The translations under genes were made by a program, and so were the position numbers. The notes beneath the pieces are model-generated. The model was not told the origin of the DNA. It made no database searches and saw only the letters and a program-made list of their open reading frames with translations. From contig NZ_CP065958.1 in the NCBI RefSeq assembly GCF_041270065.1, positions 434,001 to 498,000 of the forward strand: 64,000 nucleotides of DNA, given 5' to 3'. The stretch comes from Streptomyces fradiae. Lineage in GTDB: Bacteria; Actinomycetota; Actinomycetes; Streptomycetales; Streptomycetaceae. Shown here one piece after another: positions 50,628 to 60,366 of the stretch (positions within the stretch are counted from its first letter, which is position 1; each line of letters opens with the position of its first letter).

Positions 50628-52148
50628 TCAGGACCGCAGCGGGGTGCCGAGCTCCTGTACCCACACGGTGCCGTCCGGGCCGGGCACGGCGGCGACGCCG
50701 GTGTGCCGGTAGCGGCAGTCCAGGAGATTGGCCCGGTGCGGCGGGTCGGCCATCCAGTCGGCGACGACGGCCGCCGGACCGCTCTGGCCCCGGGCCAGGT
50801 TCTCCGCCCAGGCGCTCCAGGCGTAGCCCTCGCCGGTGAGGCGGGTGCCGGAATCGGTGCCCTCGGGGTCGGTGTGGGCGAGGTAGCGGCGCTCGGCCAG
50901 GTCCGCGCCGAAGGTGCGGGCCACGGCCGAGAGCCGGCGGTCGATGCGGAGCGGCCCGCAGCCCGCCTCGGCCCGGTGCCGGTTGACCAGTGCGGTGACC
51001 TGCTCCTCCGTGGTCGGGCGCGGTACCCGGGTGCGGGTCGGCGTGGGCGACGGCGTCGGGGGCGGGGTGGTGGCCGGCGGCGGTGCGGCGCTGCGGGTGG
51101 CGGCCGGCGCGGCAGGCGCCGGGGCCGGCGGGCGGGCGACCGCGCGGTCGGCGGGCCCGCTCGGCACCAGCAGGATCAGCGCGGCACCGAGGGCGACGAC
51201 CGCGCCACCGCCGACGAGCAGCCCGGGCCGGACACCGGCCCCGGCGGCAGAACCGGACCCGGACGCCGTCCCGCCTCCGGCCCCTGCTCCAGACTCGGGC
51301 CCGCTCCCGGCCCCGGCCCCCGCCCCCGGCGTCGTCGCCGCGACCGTCTCCAGGGCCGGTCCCCCGCTCCCCCGCCCCGCCCACACCAGGAGCGGCGGCA
51401 CCAGGGCCAGGCCCACCAGCAGGCCCTCGGCCGGGGCGAGGCCGGAGCGGGTGGGGGCGCAGTGCGGGCAGCCGTCGAGGTGCCGGGCCAGGCGTTTGCG
51501 CCACAGCGGGGAGGGCGCGCCGTCCCAGCGGGCGGTGGTGTCGGCGAGGCCCGGGCAGGGCGGCACGGCGGCGAGCGCCCGGACGATGGCGCGCCCGCTC
51601 TCCAGGCGTTCCTTCATCCGCTGGACGCGGACGGCCGCGTGCCGGGGCGGGATGCCGAGGGAGGCGGCGAGCTCGGCGCGGGTCAGCTCGCCGGCGGCCT
51701 CCAGCCACCACAGGGAGAGCACCTCGCGGTCGTCCTCGTCGAGCCAGCGGGTGGCCCGGGCGACCTCGCGGCGCTGGCCGGTCAGGCCGAGGCGCAGGAT
51801 GGCGAGCTCGGTGAAGTCGCCGGCCGGGTCGGCGAGGGCGGCGGCCCGGTCCAGGCCGGGAAGCGGTGCCTGCTGACGTTCGCGCCAGCGGTGCCGTATC
51901 CGGTTCATCGCGATGGCGACCAGCCAGGACCGGAAGCGCGCCGGGTCGCGCAGCGCGGGCAGCCCGTCGAGGGCGCGGACCATGGTCTCCTGGACCAGGT
52001 CGTCGACGTCGGCGTGCCCGTCGAGGGCGCGGCCCACGATGTTGTAGACGAGCGGCAGGAAGGTCCGTACGAGCTCGTCGCCGGCGCGTGCGTCACCCGC
52101 CCGCGCCGCCTCGACGAGTGCGGCGGTGCGGTGCTCGTCGCTCTGCAA
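50628..52148 (-). CDS. ECF sigma factor fused to zinc-finger-like motif, TM region and C-terminal CAP domain
   Basis: This 506-residue protein starts at TTG 52148, with AAGGA close upstream. Sigma-2 spans about 28-92 ('DVDDLVQETMVRALDGLPAL', 'FRSWLVAIAMNRIRHRWRER'). Sigma-4 spans about 133-185 ('LTRAELAASLGIPPRHAAVR'). An anti-sigma-like HxxxCxxC (H223, C227, C230) is followed by hydrophobic segments at 242-258 and 309-329 with a Gly/Ala/Ser loop between. A Pro/Thr linker covers 337-380 and the CAP domain 381-506 ('HTDPEGTDSGTRLTGEGYAW', 'HRANLLDCRY'). It would be a membrane-tethered sigma factor with a built-in sensor. With two membrane helices the CAP domain would be inside; with one, outside. 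Confidence 0.85.
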   Translation of the reverse strand: MQSDEHRTAALVEAARAGDARAGDELVRTFLPLVYNIVGRALDGHADVDDLVQETMVRALDGLPALRDPARFRSWLVAIAMNRIRHRWRERQQAPLPGLDRAAALADPAGDFTELAILRLGLTGQRREVARATRWLDEDDREVLSLWWLEAAGELTRAELAASLGIPPRHAAVRVQRMKERLESGRAIVRALAAVPPCPGLADTTARWDGAPSPLWRKRLARHLDGCPHCAPTRSGLAPAEGLLVGLALVPPLLVWAGRGSGGPALETVAATTPGAGAGAGSGPESGAGAGGGTASGSGSAAGAGVRPGLLVGGGAVVALGAALILLVPSGPADRAVARPPAPAPAAPAATRSAAPPPATTPPPTPSPTPTRTRVPRPTTEEQVTALVNRHRAEAGCGPLRIDRRLSAVARTFGADLAERRYLAHTDPEGTDSGTRLTGEGYAWSAWAENLARGQSGPAAVVADWMADPPHRANLLDCRYRHTGVAAVPGPDGTVWVQELGTPLRS

Positions 52149-52274
52149 TGTCCTTGTGCTCCCTCGTCGCCCGCTGCGTCCCCCGCAGCGGCGGCCGCCG
52201 GATGCGGTCCGCGGTCAGGAGACCGCCGGGAGCGGTCCGGATAACACTTTTCTCGCCCGCGCCCAGGCCCAGGC

Positions 52275-52565
52275 CTATGGCGACAGGTAGGGCAGGGAGG
52301 GCACGGTGGCCCCGCCCCCTTCCCGTACGGCTGCCACGACCGCGTCGTGCAGGTCGCGGCTCTCCTCCTCCGTTCCGCAGGGGACCGGACTGCCCGACAT
52401 GGTGAACCAGTCGGATGCGCCGCTGTACTGCACGGCCACACGTGCCTCGCCGTCGGCATAGGTGGTGTGCACGGTCAGATCGCCCGTGACGACACCGCCC
52501 TCGTCGGTCAGCACCCCGCCACGCCCGGTGTAGACACCGGCGGTCGTCCATGATGCCCAGCTCAT
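52275..52565 (-). CDS. Hypothetical protein (96 aa)
   Basis: This small soluble protein starts at ATG 52565. It is beta-rich at first ('WTTAGVYTGRGGVLTDEGGV', 'LTVHTTYADGEARVAVQYSG') and ends in an amphipathic helix ('ESRDLHDAVVAAVREGG'). The single Cys in 'SPVPCGTEEE' has no partner. There is no signal peptide or known motif. It lies between icd and the sigma-CAP gene, all on the minus strand. The function is unknown. Confidence 0.6.
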   Translation of the reverse strand: MSWASWTTAGVYTGRGGVLTDEGGVVTGDLTVHTTYADGEARVAVQYSGASDWFTMSGSPVPCGTEEESRDLHDAVVAAVREGGGATVPSLPYLSP

Positions 52566-52682
52566 CTGTCCAGACTCACACCGGGGCCGCGGATGCGCCA
52601 CCGACGGGACCGCCCCGGCCGGAAAGCTTCCGGCCGGGGCGAAACCTGTCAGCGCAGGGTCAGCGCGGTGTCACCGCGGGGT

Positions 52683-54959
<2,277 letters not shown>

Positions 54960-55997
54960 TCAAGATATCTCGTGATCGTGCTCCTCGGGAAAGGGGTCCT
55001 CGGCTACGGGGTGCGTGATCCGGTACGGGGCGGTGCCCGGGTCCAGGTCGACGTGGCGGAGCAGCCCGAGCAGGACGAGGGCGACGGCGGCACCGGTCCC
55101 GGCGGCGAGCGCCTGGCCGCAGCGGTGGGCGGTGCGGGGCAGGTCGACGGGGAGCGGGCCGGTGGCGGCGGGCAGGCAGTCGCCGAGCAGATAGGCGCCG
55201 GCGGCGAGCCCGCCGAGGGCGAGCAGCGCCAGGGGCACGGTGACGAGGAGCCGCTGCGGCGGGAGGCCGTGCCGGGGCGCGGGCCGGACCCGGCCCTTGC
55301 GGGCGAGCAGGGCGACGAGCGCGGCGAAGGCGGCGAGCACGAGCAGGTCGGCGGCGATCACGTCGCCGGGGCGGTGGCGGCCGGAGGCGATGGAGTACGC
55401 GCCGAGGGCGATCGCCCACAGGGTGCCGAGTCCTACGGCGGCGCCGCGCAGCCGGTGCGGCACGACGAGCGCGAGGCCGAGGGCGAGGCCCGCGGCGAGG
55501 ACGGCGGGGCTGCTGGGGAAGCCGCCGGGGGCGGTGAGGCCGGCGGCGTCGACGTAGCGGGGGCCCGGTGCGTAGCGCTGGAGGAGCTCGGCGGCGAGCA
55601 GCGCGGCGGCGACGGTGCCGAGGGCGGCGCCGAGGTACGCGTACCGCTTGCGGAGGACGCCGAGGGCGACGATCAGCAGGACGGCGAGGGCGAGCGAGAG
55701 GGTGCCGATGCCCTGGAGCGAGGGGTGCTCGCGCAGGAAGCGGGCGACGGCCGGGTCGGTCAGCCGGCCGGCGAGGGCCGCGTCGCCCCAGCGCCGGCCG
55801 GTCGTGGTGAGCACGAGTCCGGCGTAGGCGACGGTGAGCAGGACGACGGCGGCGAGGCAGGCGCGCCGCATGCGTATGCGGATACGGGCGCTGAACGATC
55901 CGGCGGCCTCACCGGCGACGGCGGCGTACCACCAGGTGTCGCCGGCGGCGATGGCTGGTGGGGAGCCGCCGGTACGGGGCCTGTCGAAGGGTGCCAT
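54960..55997 (-). CDS. PAP2-like integral membrane protein with degenerate active site
   Basis: This 345-residue protein has about six membrane helices; ATG 55997 is preceded by a weak GAGG, and an internal ATG at 55871 is possible. The order of elements matches PAP2 phosphatases: 'QRYAPGPRYVDAAGL' (KxxxxxxRP region), 'GGFPSSPAVLAAG' (where PSGH is expected) and 'YSIASGRHRPGDVIAADLL' (SR-x5-H-x3-D region). The PSGH His is missing and the first Arg of motif 3 is displaced, while HxxxD is retained. It may be a non-catalytic or altered phosphatase. icd follows 51 bases downstream on the same strand. Confidence 0.65.
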   Translation of the reverse strand: MAPFDRPRTGGSPPAIAAGDTWWYAAVAGEAAGSFSARIRIRMRRACLAAVVLLTVAYAGLVLTTTGRRWGDAALAGRLTDPAVARFLREHPSLQGIGTLSLALAVLLIVALGVLRKRYAYLGAALGTVAAALLAAELLQRYAPGPRYVDAAGLTAPGGFPSSPAVLAAGLALGLALVVPHRLRGAAVGLGTLWAIALGAYSIASGRHRPGDVIAADLLVLAAFAALVALLARKGRVRPAPRHGLPPQRLLVTVPLALLALGGLAAGAYLLGDCLPAATGPLPVDLPRTAHRCGQALAAGTGAAVALVLLGLLRHVDLDPGTAPYRITHPVAEDPFPEEHDHEIS

Positions 55998-56072
55998 GCC
56001 TCGATTCGAACCCGGCGGCGCCGGGTCCGCCCGCTGGACTCACCCGAACGACACGCCGGGGGTCCCGGGGGG

Positions 56073-57935
56073 TCACACGGCGGCGGCGCGGCGGGCGGGG
56101 GTGCGGGCCGTGGCGTGTGCGGCGGTCCTGGGCGGGGTCCGGTCGTGGCGGCGGGTGCCGTCGAGGGTGAAGGCGGTGTTGACGAGGGCGACGTGGCTGA
56201 GGGCCTGGGGCATGTTGCCGAGCTGGCGTCCTGCGGCGGGGTCCCATTCCTCGGCGAGCAGGCCGACGTCGTTGCGCACGTCCAGGACGCGTTCGAAGGT
56301 GGTGCGGGCCTCGGCGGGGCGGCCGGTGAGGGCGAGCGCGTCGGCGTACCAGAAGGTGCAGGCGAGGAAGGCTCCTTCGGCGCCGTCGACGCCGTCGATC
56401 TCGTGCACCTCGCCGTTGCTCACCTCGTCGTAGCGGCGCAGGAAGCCGCGGTCGCCGAGGGCGGCCATGGCGCGGACGGTGCCGAGGACCCGGGGGTCGT
56501 CGGCGGGCAGGAAGCCGAGGCGCGGGATGAGCAGGGCGGTCGCGTCGACCCGGCGGCTGCCGTAGTACTGGGTGAAGGAGCCGCGTTCCTCGCTCCAGCC
56601 CGACCGGCAGACCTCGTCGTGCAGTTCGGCGCGCAGCGCCTGCCAGCGGCGGAGCTGGCCGCGCAGTCCGGCGACCCGGGCGAGCCGCAGCGCGCGGTCG
56701 GCGGCGACCCAGGCCATCACCTTGGAGTGGACGAACTGGCGGCGGGGGCCGCGGACTTCCCAGATGCCCTCGTCGGGTTCGCGCCAGCGTTTGGCGACGT
56801 ATTCGAGGAGTGCGGCCAGCAGGCTCCACAGGTGCGCGTCGAAGGGCACGCCGGCCCGGACGGCCGAGTAGACGGTGTTGAGGACCTCGCCGTAGATGTC
56901 GAGCTGGAACTGGTCGACGGCCGCGTTGCCGAATCTGACGGGGCGTGAGTTCTCGTAGCCGGGCAGCCAGTCGGCGTCGGTCTCGGGCAGCCGGCGCTGT
57001 CCGGCGACGCCGTACAGCGGCTGGAGGTCGGCGGGGTCGCCGGCGGCGGCGCGCACCAGCCAGTCGGTCCAGGCCAGCGCCTCGCGGCGGTAGCCGCTGC
57101 GCAGCAGGCAGGACAGGGTGAAGGTGGAGTCGCGCAGCCAGCAGAAGCGGTAGTCCCAGTTGCGGCGTCCGCCGATGCACTCGGGCAGGGAGGCGGTGGC
57201 GGCGGCGATGACGCCGCCGGTGGGCTCGTAGGTGAGGGCCTTGAGGGTGACCAGGGAGCGGATGACGGCCGCACGGGCGGGGCCCTCGTAACGCAGCCCG
57301 GTGGCCCAGTCGTTCCAGAAGGCGAGGGTCTCGTCGAGGGCGGCGGGCACGTCGGGCGCGGCGGGCGCCGGGGCGTGCGAGGGGTGCCAGCCGAGCACGA
57401 AGGTGACGCGCTGCCCCGCGGTGACGGGGAAGGCGAAGCTCGTACGGTCGGGGGTGACGACCGGTTCGCCGGCGCCGGGACCGCAGGTCAGCCGGGTCGC
57501 GTCGGGCCCGGCGACGCAGGCGACGGTGCGCCGGTCGAGGGCGTACGTCCAGGGGCGGACGCTGCCGTGGTCGAAGCGGACCGCCAACTCGCCCTGGATG
57601 TCGACCCGTCCGGCGATGCCCTCGACGATCCGGACGATCCGCGGGCCCTGTTGACGGGGCGGCATGAAGTCGGTGATGCGGACGGTGCCGCCGGTGGACT
57701 CCCAGACGGAGTCGAGGACGAGGGTGTCGCCGCGGTAACTCCTGCGATTGCAGACCCGGTTGCCGGCCGGGGCGAGGGCGAAGCGGCCGTGGCCGGGGTC
57801 GCCGAGGAGGGCGGCGAGGCAGGCGGGCGAGTCGAAGCGCGGGGCGCACCACCAGTCGATCGAGCCGTCCCGCCCGACGAGGGCCGCGGTCTCCAGATCG
57901 CCGATGAGGGCGTAGTCCTCTATTCGCCCTGCCAT
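56073..57935 (-). CDS. Glycoside hydrolase family 15 protein (glucoamylase/trehalase-like)
   Basis: This 620-residue protein starts at ATG 57935. The N-terminal beta-domain opens 'IEDYALIGDLETAALVGRDG' and 'SIDWWCAPRFDSPACLAALL'. The (alpha/alpha)6 barrel carries 'GGRRNWDYRFCWLRDSTFTL', 'GYRREALAWTDWLVRAAAGD', the first catalytic-acid region 'WREPDEGIWEVRG' and the second 'LLAEEWDPAAGRQLGNMPQA'. There is no signal peptide, so it is intracellular. Related actinobacterial enzymes act as trehalases (with phosphate) or glucoamylases. It stands beside, and divergent from, a GT2 gene and the exopolysaccharide-type cluster. Confidence 0.9.
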   Translation of the reverse strand: MAGRIEDYALIGDLETAALVGRDGSIDWWCAPRFDSPACLAALLGDPGHGRFALAPAGNRVCNRRSYRGDTLVLDSVWESTGGTVRITDFMPPRQQGPRIVRIVEGIAGRVDIQGELAVRFDHGSVRPWTYALDRRTVACVAGPDATRLTCGPGAGEPVVTPDRTSFAFPVTAGQRVTFVLGWHPSHAPAPAAPDVPAALDETLAFWNDWATGLRYEGPARAAVIRSLVTLKALTYEPTGGVIAAATASLPECIGGRRNWDYRFCWLRDSTFTLSCLLRSGYRREALAWTDWLVRAAAGDPADLQPLYGVAGQRRLPETDADWLPGYENSRPVRFGNAAVDQFQLDIYGEVLNTVYSAVRAGVPFDAHLWSLLAALLEYVAKRWREPDEGIWEVRGPRRQFVHSKVMAWVAADRALRLARVAGLRGQLRRWQALRAELHDEVCRSGWSEERGSFTQYYGSRRVDATALLIPRLGFLPADDPRVLGTVRAMAALGDRGFLRRYDEVSNGEVHEIDGVDGAEGAFLACTFWYADALALTGRPAEARTTFERVLDVRNDVGLLAEEWDPAAGRQLGNMPQALSHVALVNTAFTLDGTRRHDRTPPRTAAHATARTPARRAAAV

Positions 57936-58149
57936 GTCGGGATTGTATTCCCGCCGTGGCCGGGGCGCAGGGGCGGCGGCCGGCGGCGGAGATCGGCGCG
58001 GTCCGGCCCGGGCAGATGGTTTCGCCGCCGCCCGCATACTCTTGCCGGCCGCCGGGCCGCCGGTCGTCGGCGCGGTTCCGGCCCTCCTTGACCCGGGTGC
58101 CGGGCGCGCTCGATCCTGGGAGGGTCCGCGGAGATCCGGAGGGCGACCC

Positions 58150-58923
58150 ATGTGTGCCACGAGCGGGGAACCGCATCCGATGCGCCGGGCCACGGACCGC
58201 GCCCCGGCCGGCCCGGAAGCCACGGCGAGCCTGGTGGTCGCGGTGCGGCCCGGTGACCGCGATCCGGAGTGGATGTTCGACCGGCTCCCGCCCGCCGTGC
58301 GGGAGGTCGTGCTGGTCGGCGCGGGTCCCGCCGTCTCCGGGCGGGCGGCGCCGACCGGGGTGGCGGTGCGCCGGCTCGGCCGCTGGGACTGCGCGGGGGG
58401 CGACGTCCCGCACGCCGGTCTGCTCGCCGCCACCGGCGACCGGCTGGTCCTGATGGGCGCCGACGGCAGCATGTCGCCCCGGGAGATCCCGCACTACCTG
58501 CACTATCTGGACAGCGGATTCGACTTCGTGAAGGGTTCGCGGTTCATCGCGGGCGGCGACAGCGCCGACTATCCGCTGCTGCGCCGGTGCGGCCACCGCG
58601 CGCTGCTCCGGCTGGCCCGGCAGCTGTACGGGCAGCGGCTCACCGATCTCTGGTTCGGATTCTGCGCCTTCCGGCGGGAGTTCCTCGGCCTGCTCGACCT
58701 GCGGGCGGACCGGGTGGAGCTCGGCGCCGAACTCGTCACCCACGCGCTGCACTACGGGCTGCGGGTGGCCGAGGTGCCGAGCCTCGAACTCCCTTCCCAC
58801 CACGGCCCGTCGCACCCCCGCACGGTCCGTGACGGCAGTCGCATCTTCGGCACGCTGCTCGACGAGCGCCCGCACAACGCGCTGCTGCGGTTCCGGCCCG
58901 CCCTGCGCATCCGGGCCGGCTGA
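58150..58923 (+). CDS. Family 2 glycosyltransferase-like protein
   Basis: This 257-residue protein has ATG 58150 behind GGAGGG. It resembles the second half of polyprenyl-phosphate sugar transferases: 'RLVLMGADGSMSPREIPHYL', 'FDFVKGSRFIAGGDSADYPL', 'RQLYGQRLTDLWFGFCAFRR' and 'LGAELVTHALHYGLRVAEVP'. The acidic motif at the nucleotide-sugar site is MGADGS (DxD-like ADGS). The N-terminal Rossmann part is shorter and divergent (VVAVRPGDRD). It is cytoplasmic or membrane-peripheral and would use UDP- or GDP-sugar. It is divergent from GH15. Confidence 0.8.
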   Translation: MCATSGEPHPMRRATDRAPAGPEATASLVVAVRPGDRDPEWMFDRLPPAVREVVLVGAGPAVSGRAAPTGVAVRRLGRWDCAGGDVPHAGLLAATGDRLVLMGADGSMSPREIPHYLHYLDSGFDFVKGSRFIAGGDSADYPLLRRCGHRALLRLARQLYGQRLTDLWFGFCAFRREFLGLLDLRADRVELGAELVTHALHYGLRVAEVPSLELPSHHGPSHPRTVRDGSRIFGTLLDERPHNALLRFRPALRIRAG

Positions 58924-59604
58924 AACGTACCGAACGAACATTTCCCAGCACGTGGGTTGACGAACCTCATATCGGATGCTAAGCAGGGAAGTCAGTGCAT
59001 TGCACGCGGCAACGCACCGCAGACCCTCGGCAGGGTCGGTTGTCGGAAGAGGCGCACCATGACCTCCCTCCCCATCAGCCGAACGCCGGTGGCACCCGCC
59101 CCGCATCCGTTGCGCCGGGTGACCGACTGGCCCGCCGAGACCTGCCGCCGCTCCCCCCGTGAGCGCACCGCCCCGCACGGCCCGGCCGCCGGCACGGCGC
59201 GTCCGGGGCACCCGGCCCACCCCGCCCGGCGTGCCTCCGACCGCGTACGGGTCGCGGCCCGGCCCGGCCGCCGCCGCTCCGGGATCCACCGGCCCCGCAC
59301 GGCCCCCCGCCGCCGGCGCTCCCGCGCGGTCCGCACCCGCACCGGGGGCGGCCGCCGGTCGGCGAGCCCGGCCGGCCCAGCGGCCCACCGGCCCGGCCAC
59401 GGAGGCACCCGTACCGACCCGCACGACGGCGCCCCGCCCCGCAACACCCGTAGCACCCGTGTGTCCGGGCGACCCCGGGTGCCCGTGCGGGTCACCCGTC
59501 CGACGCCCGTGCCGGTGCCCGCGCCCGTGACGGCGCCGGCACCGCTCCCCCGCACTTCCGCGCGACCCGCTCGTTCGCGCCTTGCCCCGAGGAGGCGAGG
59601 CGCG
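58924..59604 (+). other. Arg/Pro-rich open stretch upstream of a GT2 gene
   Basis: This 681-base interval stays open in the frame of the next gene from 58957, with an ATG at 59059 behind AAGAGG ('MTSLPISRTPVAPAPHPLRR'). Codon third-position bias is strong, but the translation is low-complexity (Arg, Pro, Ala, Gly) and a second frame is also open. It may be a disordered N-terminal extension of the glycosyltransferase or a GC-rich non-coding leader. No hairpin or promoter stood out. Confidence 0.35.
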
Positions 59605-60366
59605 ATGACGACCGCCCCCGCCCATGCCCCGCTGCCCCGCTCGCTCACCCGGCCGCCGGTCGAACTCGAGCTGATCATCCCGGCCTTCAACGAGCGCGAG
59701 CGGCTGCCCGGCACCGTCGCCGCGGCGCTGCGCTTCCTCGCCCGCCGCCCGTGGTCCTCGGCCGTGGTCGTGGTCGACAACAACAGCGTGGACGGCACCC
59801 CGGACTGCCTGGACCGGTTCGCCGCCTCCGCCCTGGGGCGGGCCGTGGGCCTGCACGTCATCGGCTGCGGCGACCGGGGCAAGGGCGCGGCCGTGCGGCG
59901 CGGCATCGAGACCTCCGCCGCCACGTACCTCGGCTTCGCCGACGCCGACAACGCCACACCCGTCGAGACCCTGGACCGGGTGATGGAGCTGCTGCGCCGG
60001 GGCCACGGCGCCGTGATCGCCTCCCGGCACGCCCCCGGCGCCCATCTGGCCGTCGAGCAGGGCGCCCTGCGGCGCGGCGGCGGCGCCCTGTTCCGTGGCC
60101 TCGCGCATCTGACGCTGCCGGAGATCGCGGACACCCAGTGCGGGTTCAAGTTCTTCCCCGGACCGCTGGCCCGGGAGATCGTGCGCGACTGCCACATCGA
60201 CGGCTTCGCGTTCGACGTCGAGCTCCTCGCGCATGTCGTCAAGGCCGGCCGGGACGTGGTGGAGGTGCCGGTCGACTGGACCGACCAGGCGGGATCCACC
60301 TTCTCGGCCCGCCGTGACGGGCTGCGCTCCATGGCCGATCTGCTGCGCATCTCGCTGGCCAGGTGA
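59605..60366 (+). CDS. Family 2 glycosyltransferase (dolichol-phosphate-glucose synthase-like)
   Basis: This 253-residue protein takes start ATG 59605, because GAGGAGGCGAGG precedes it; an in-frame ATG at 59059 would add 182 Arg/Pro-rich residues. 'LELIIPAFNERERLPGTVAA' opens the GT-A fold. 'VVVVDNNSVDGTPDCLDRF', 'RGKGAAVRRGIETSAATYLG', the metal-binding 'FADADNATPVETLDRV' (DAD) and 'ADTQCGFKFFPGPLAREIV' follow. It would load a sugar onto a polyprenyl phosphate at the membrane. Its stop overlaps the GT4 start (GTGA), so the three downstream genes form a coupled operon. Confidence 0.88.
   Translation: MTTAPAHAPLPRSLTRPPVELELIIPAFNERERLPGTVAAALRFLARRPWSSAVVVVDNNSVDGTPDCLDRFAASALGRAVGLHVIGCGDRGKGAAVRRGIETSAATYLGFADADNATPVETLDRVMELLRRGHGAVIASRHAPGAHLAVEQGALRRGGGALFRGLAHLTLPEIADTQCGFKFFPGPLAREIVRDCHIDGFAFDVELLAHVVKAGRDVVEVPVDWTDQAGSTFSARRDGLRSMADLLRISLAR

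Noticed and set aside
55990..56030. GATTCGAACCC sequence resembling a tRNA T-arm
   Set aside because: The flanking 5-base stems do not pair, and no acceptor, D or anticodon arms could be built on either strand.
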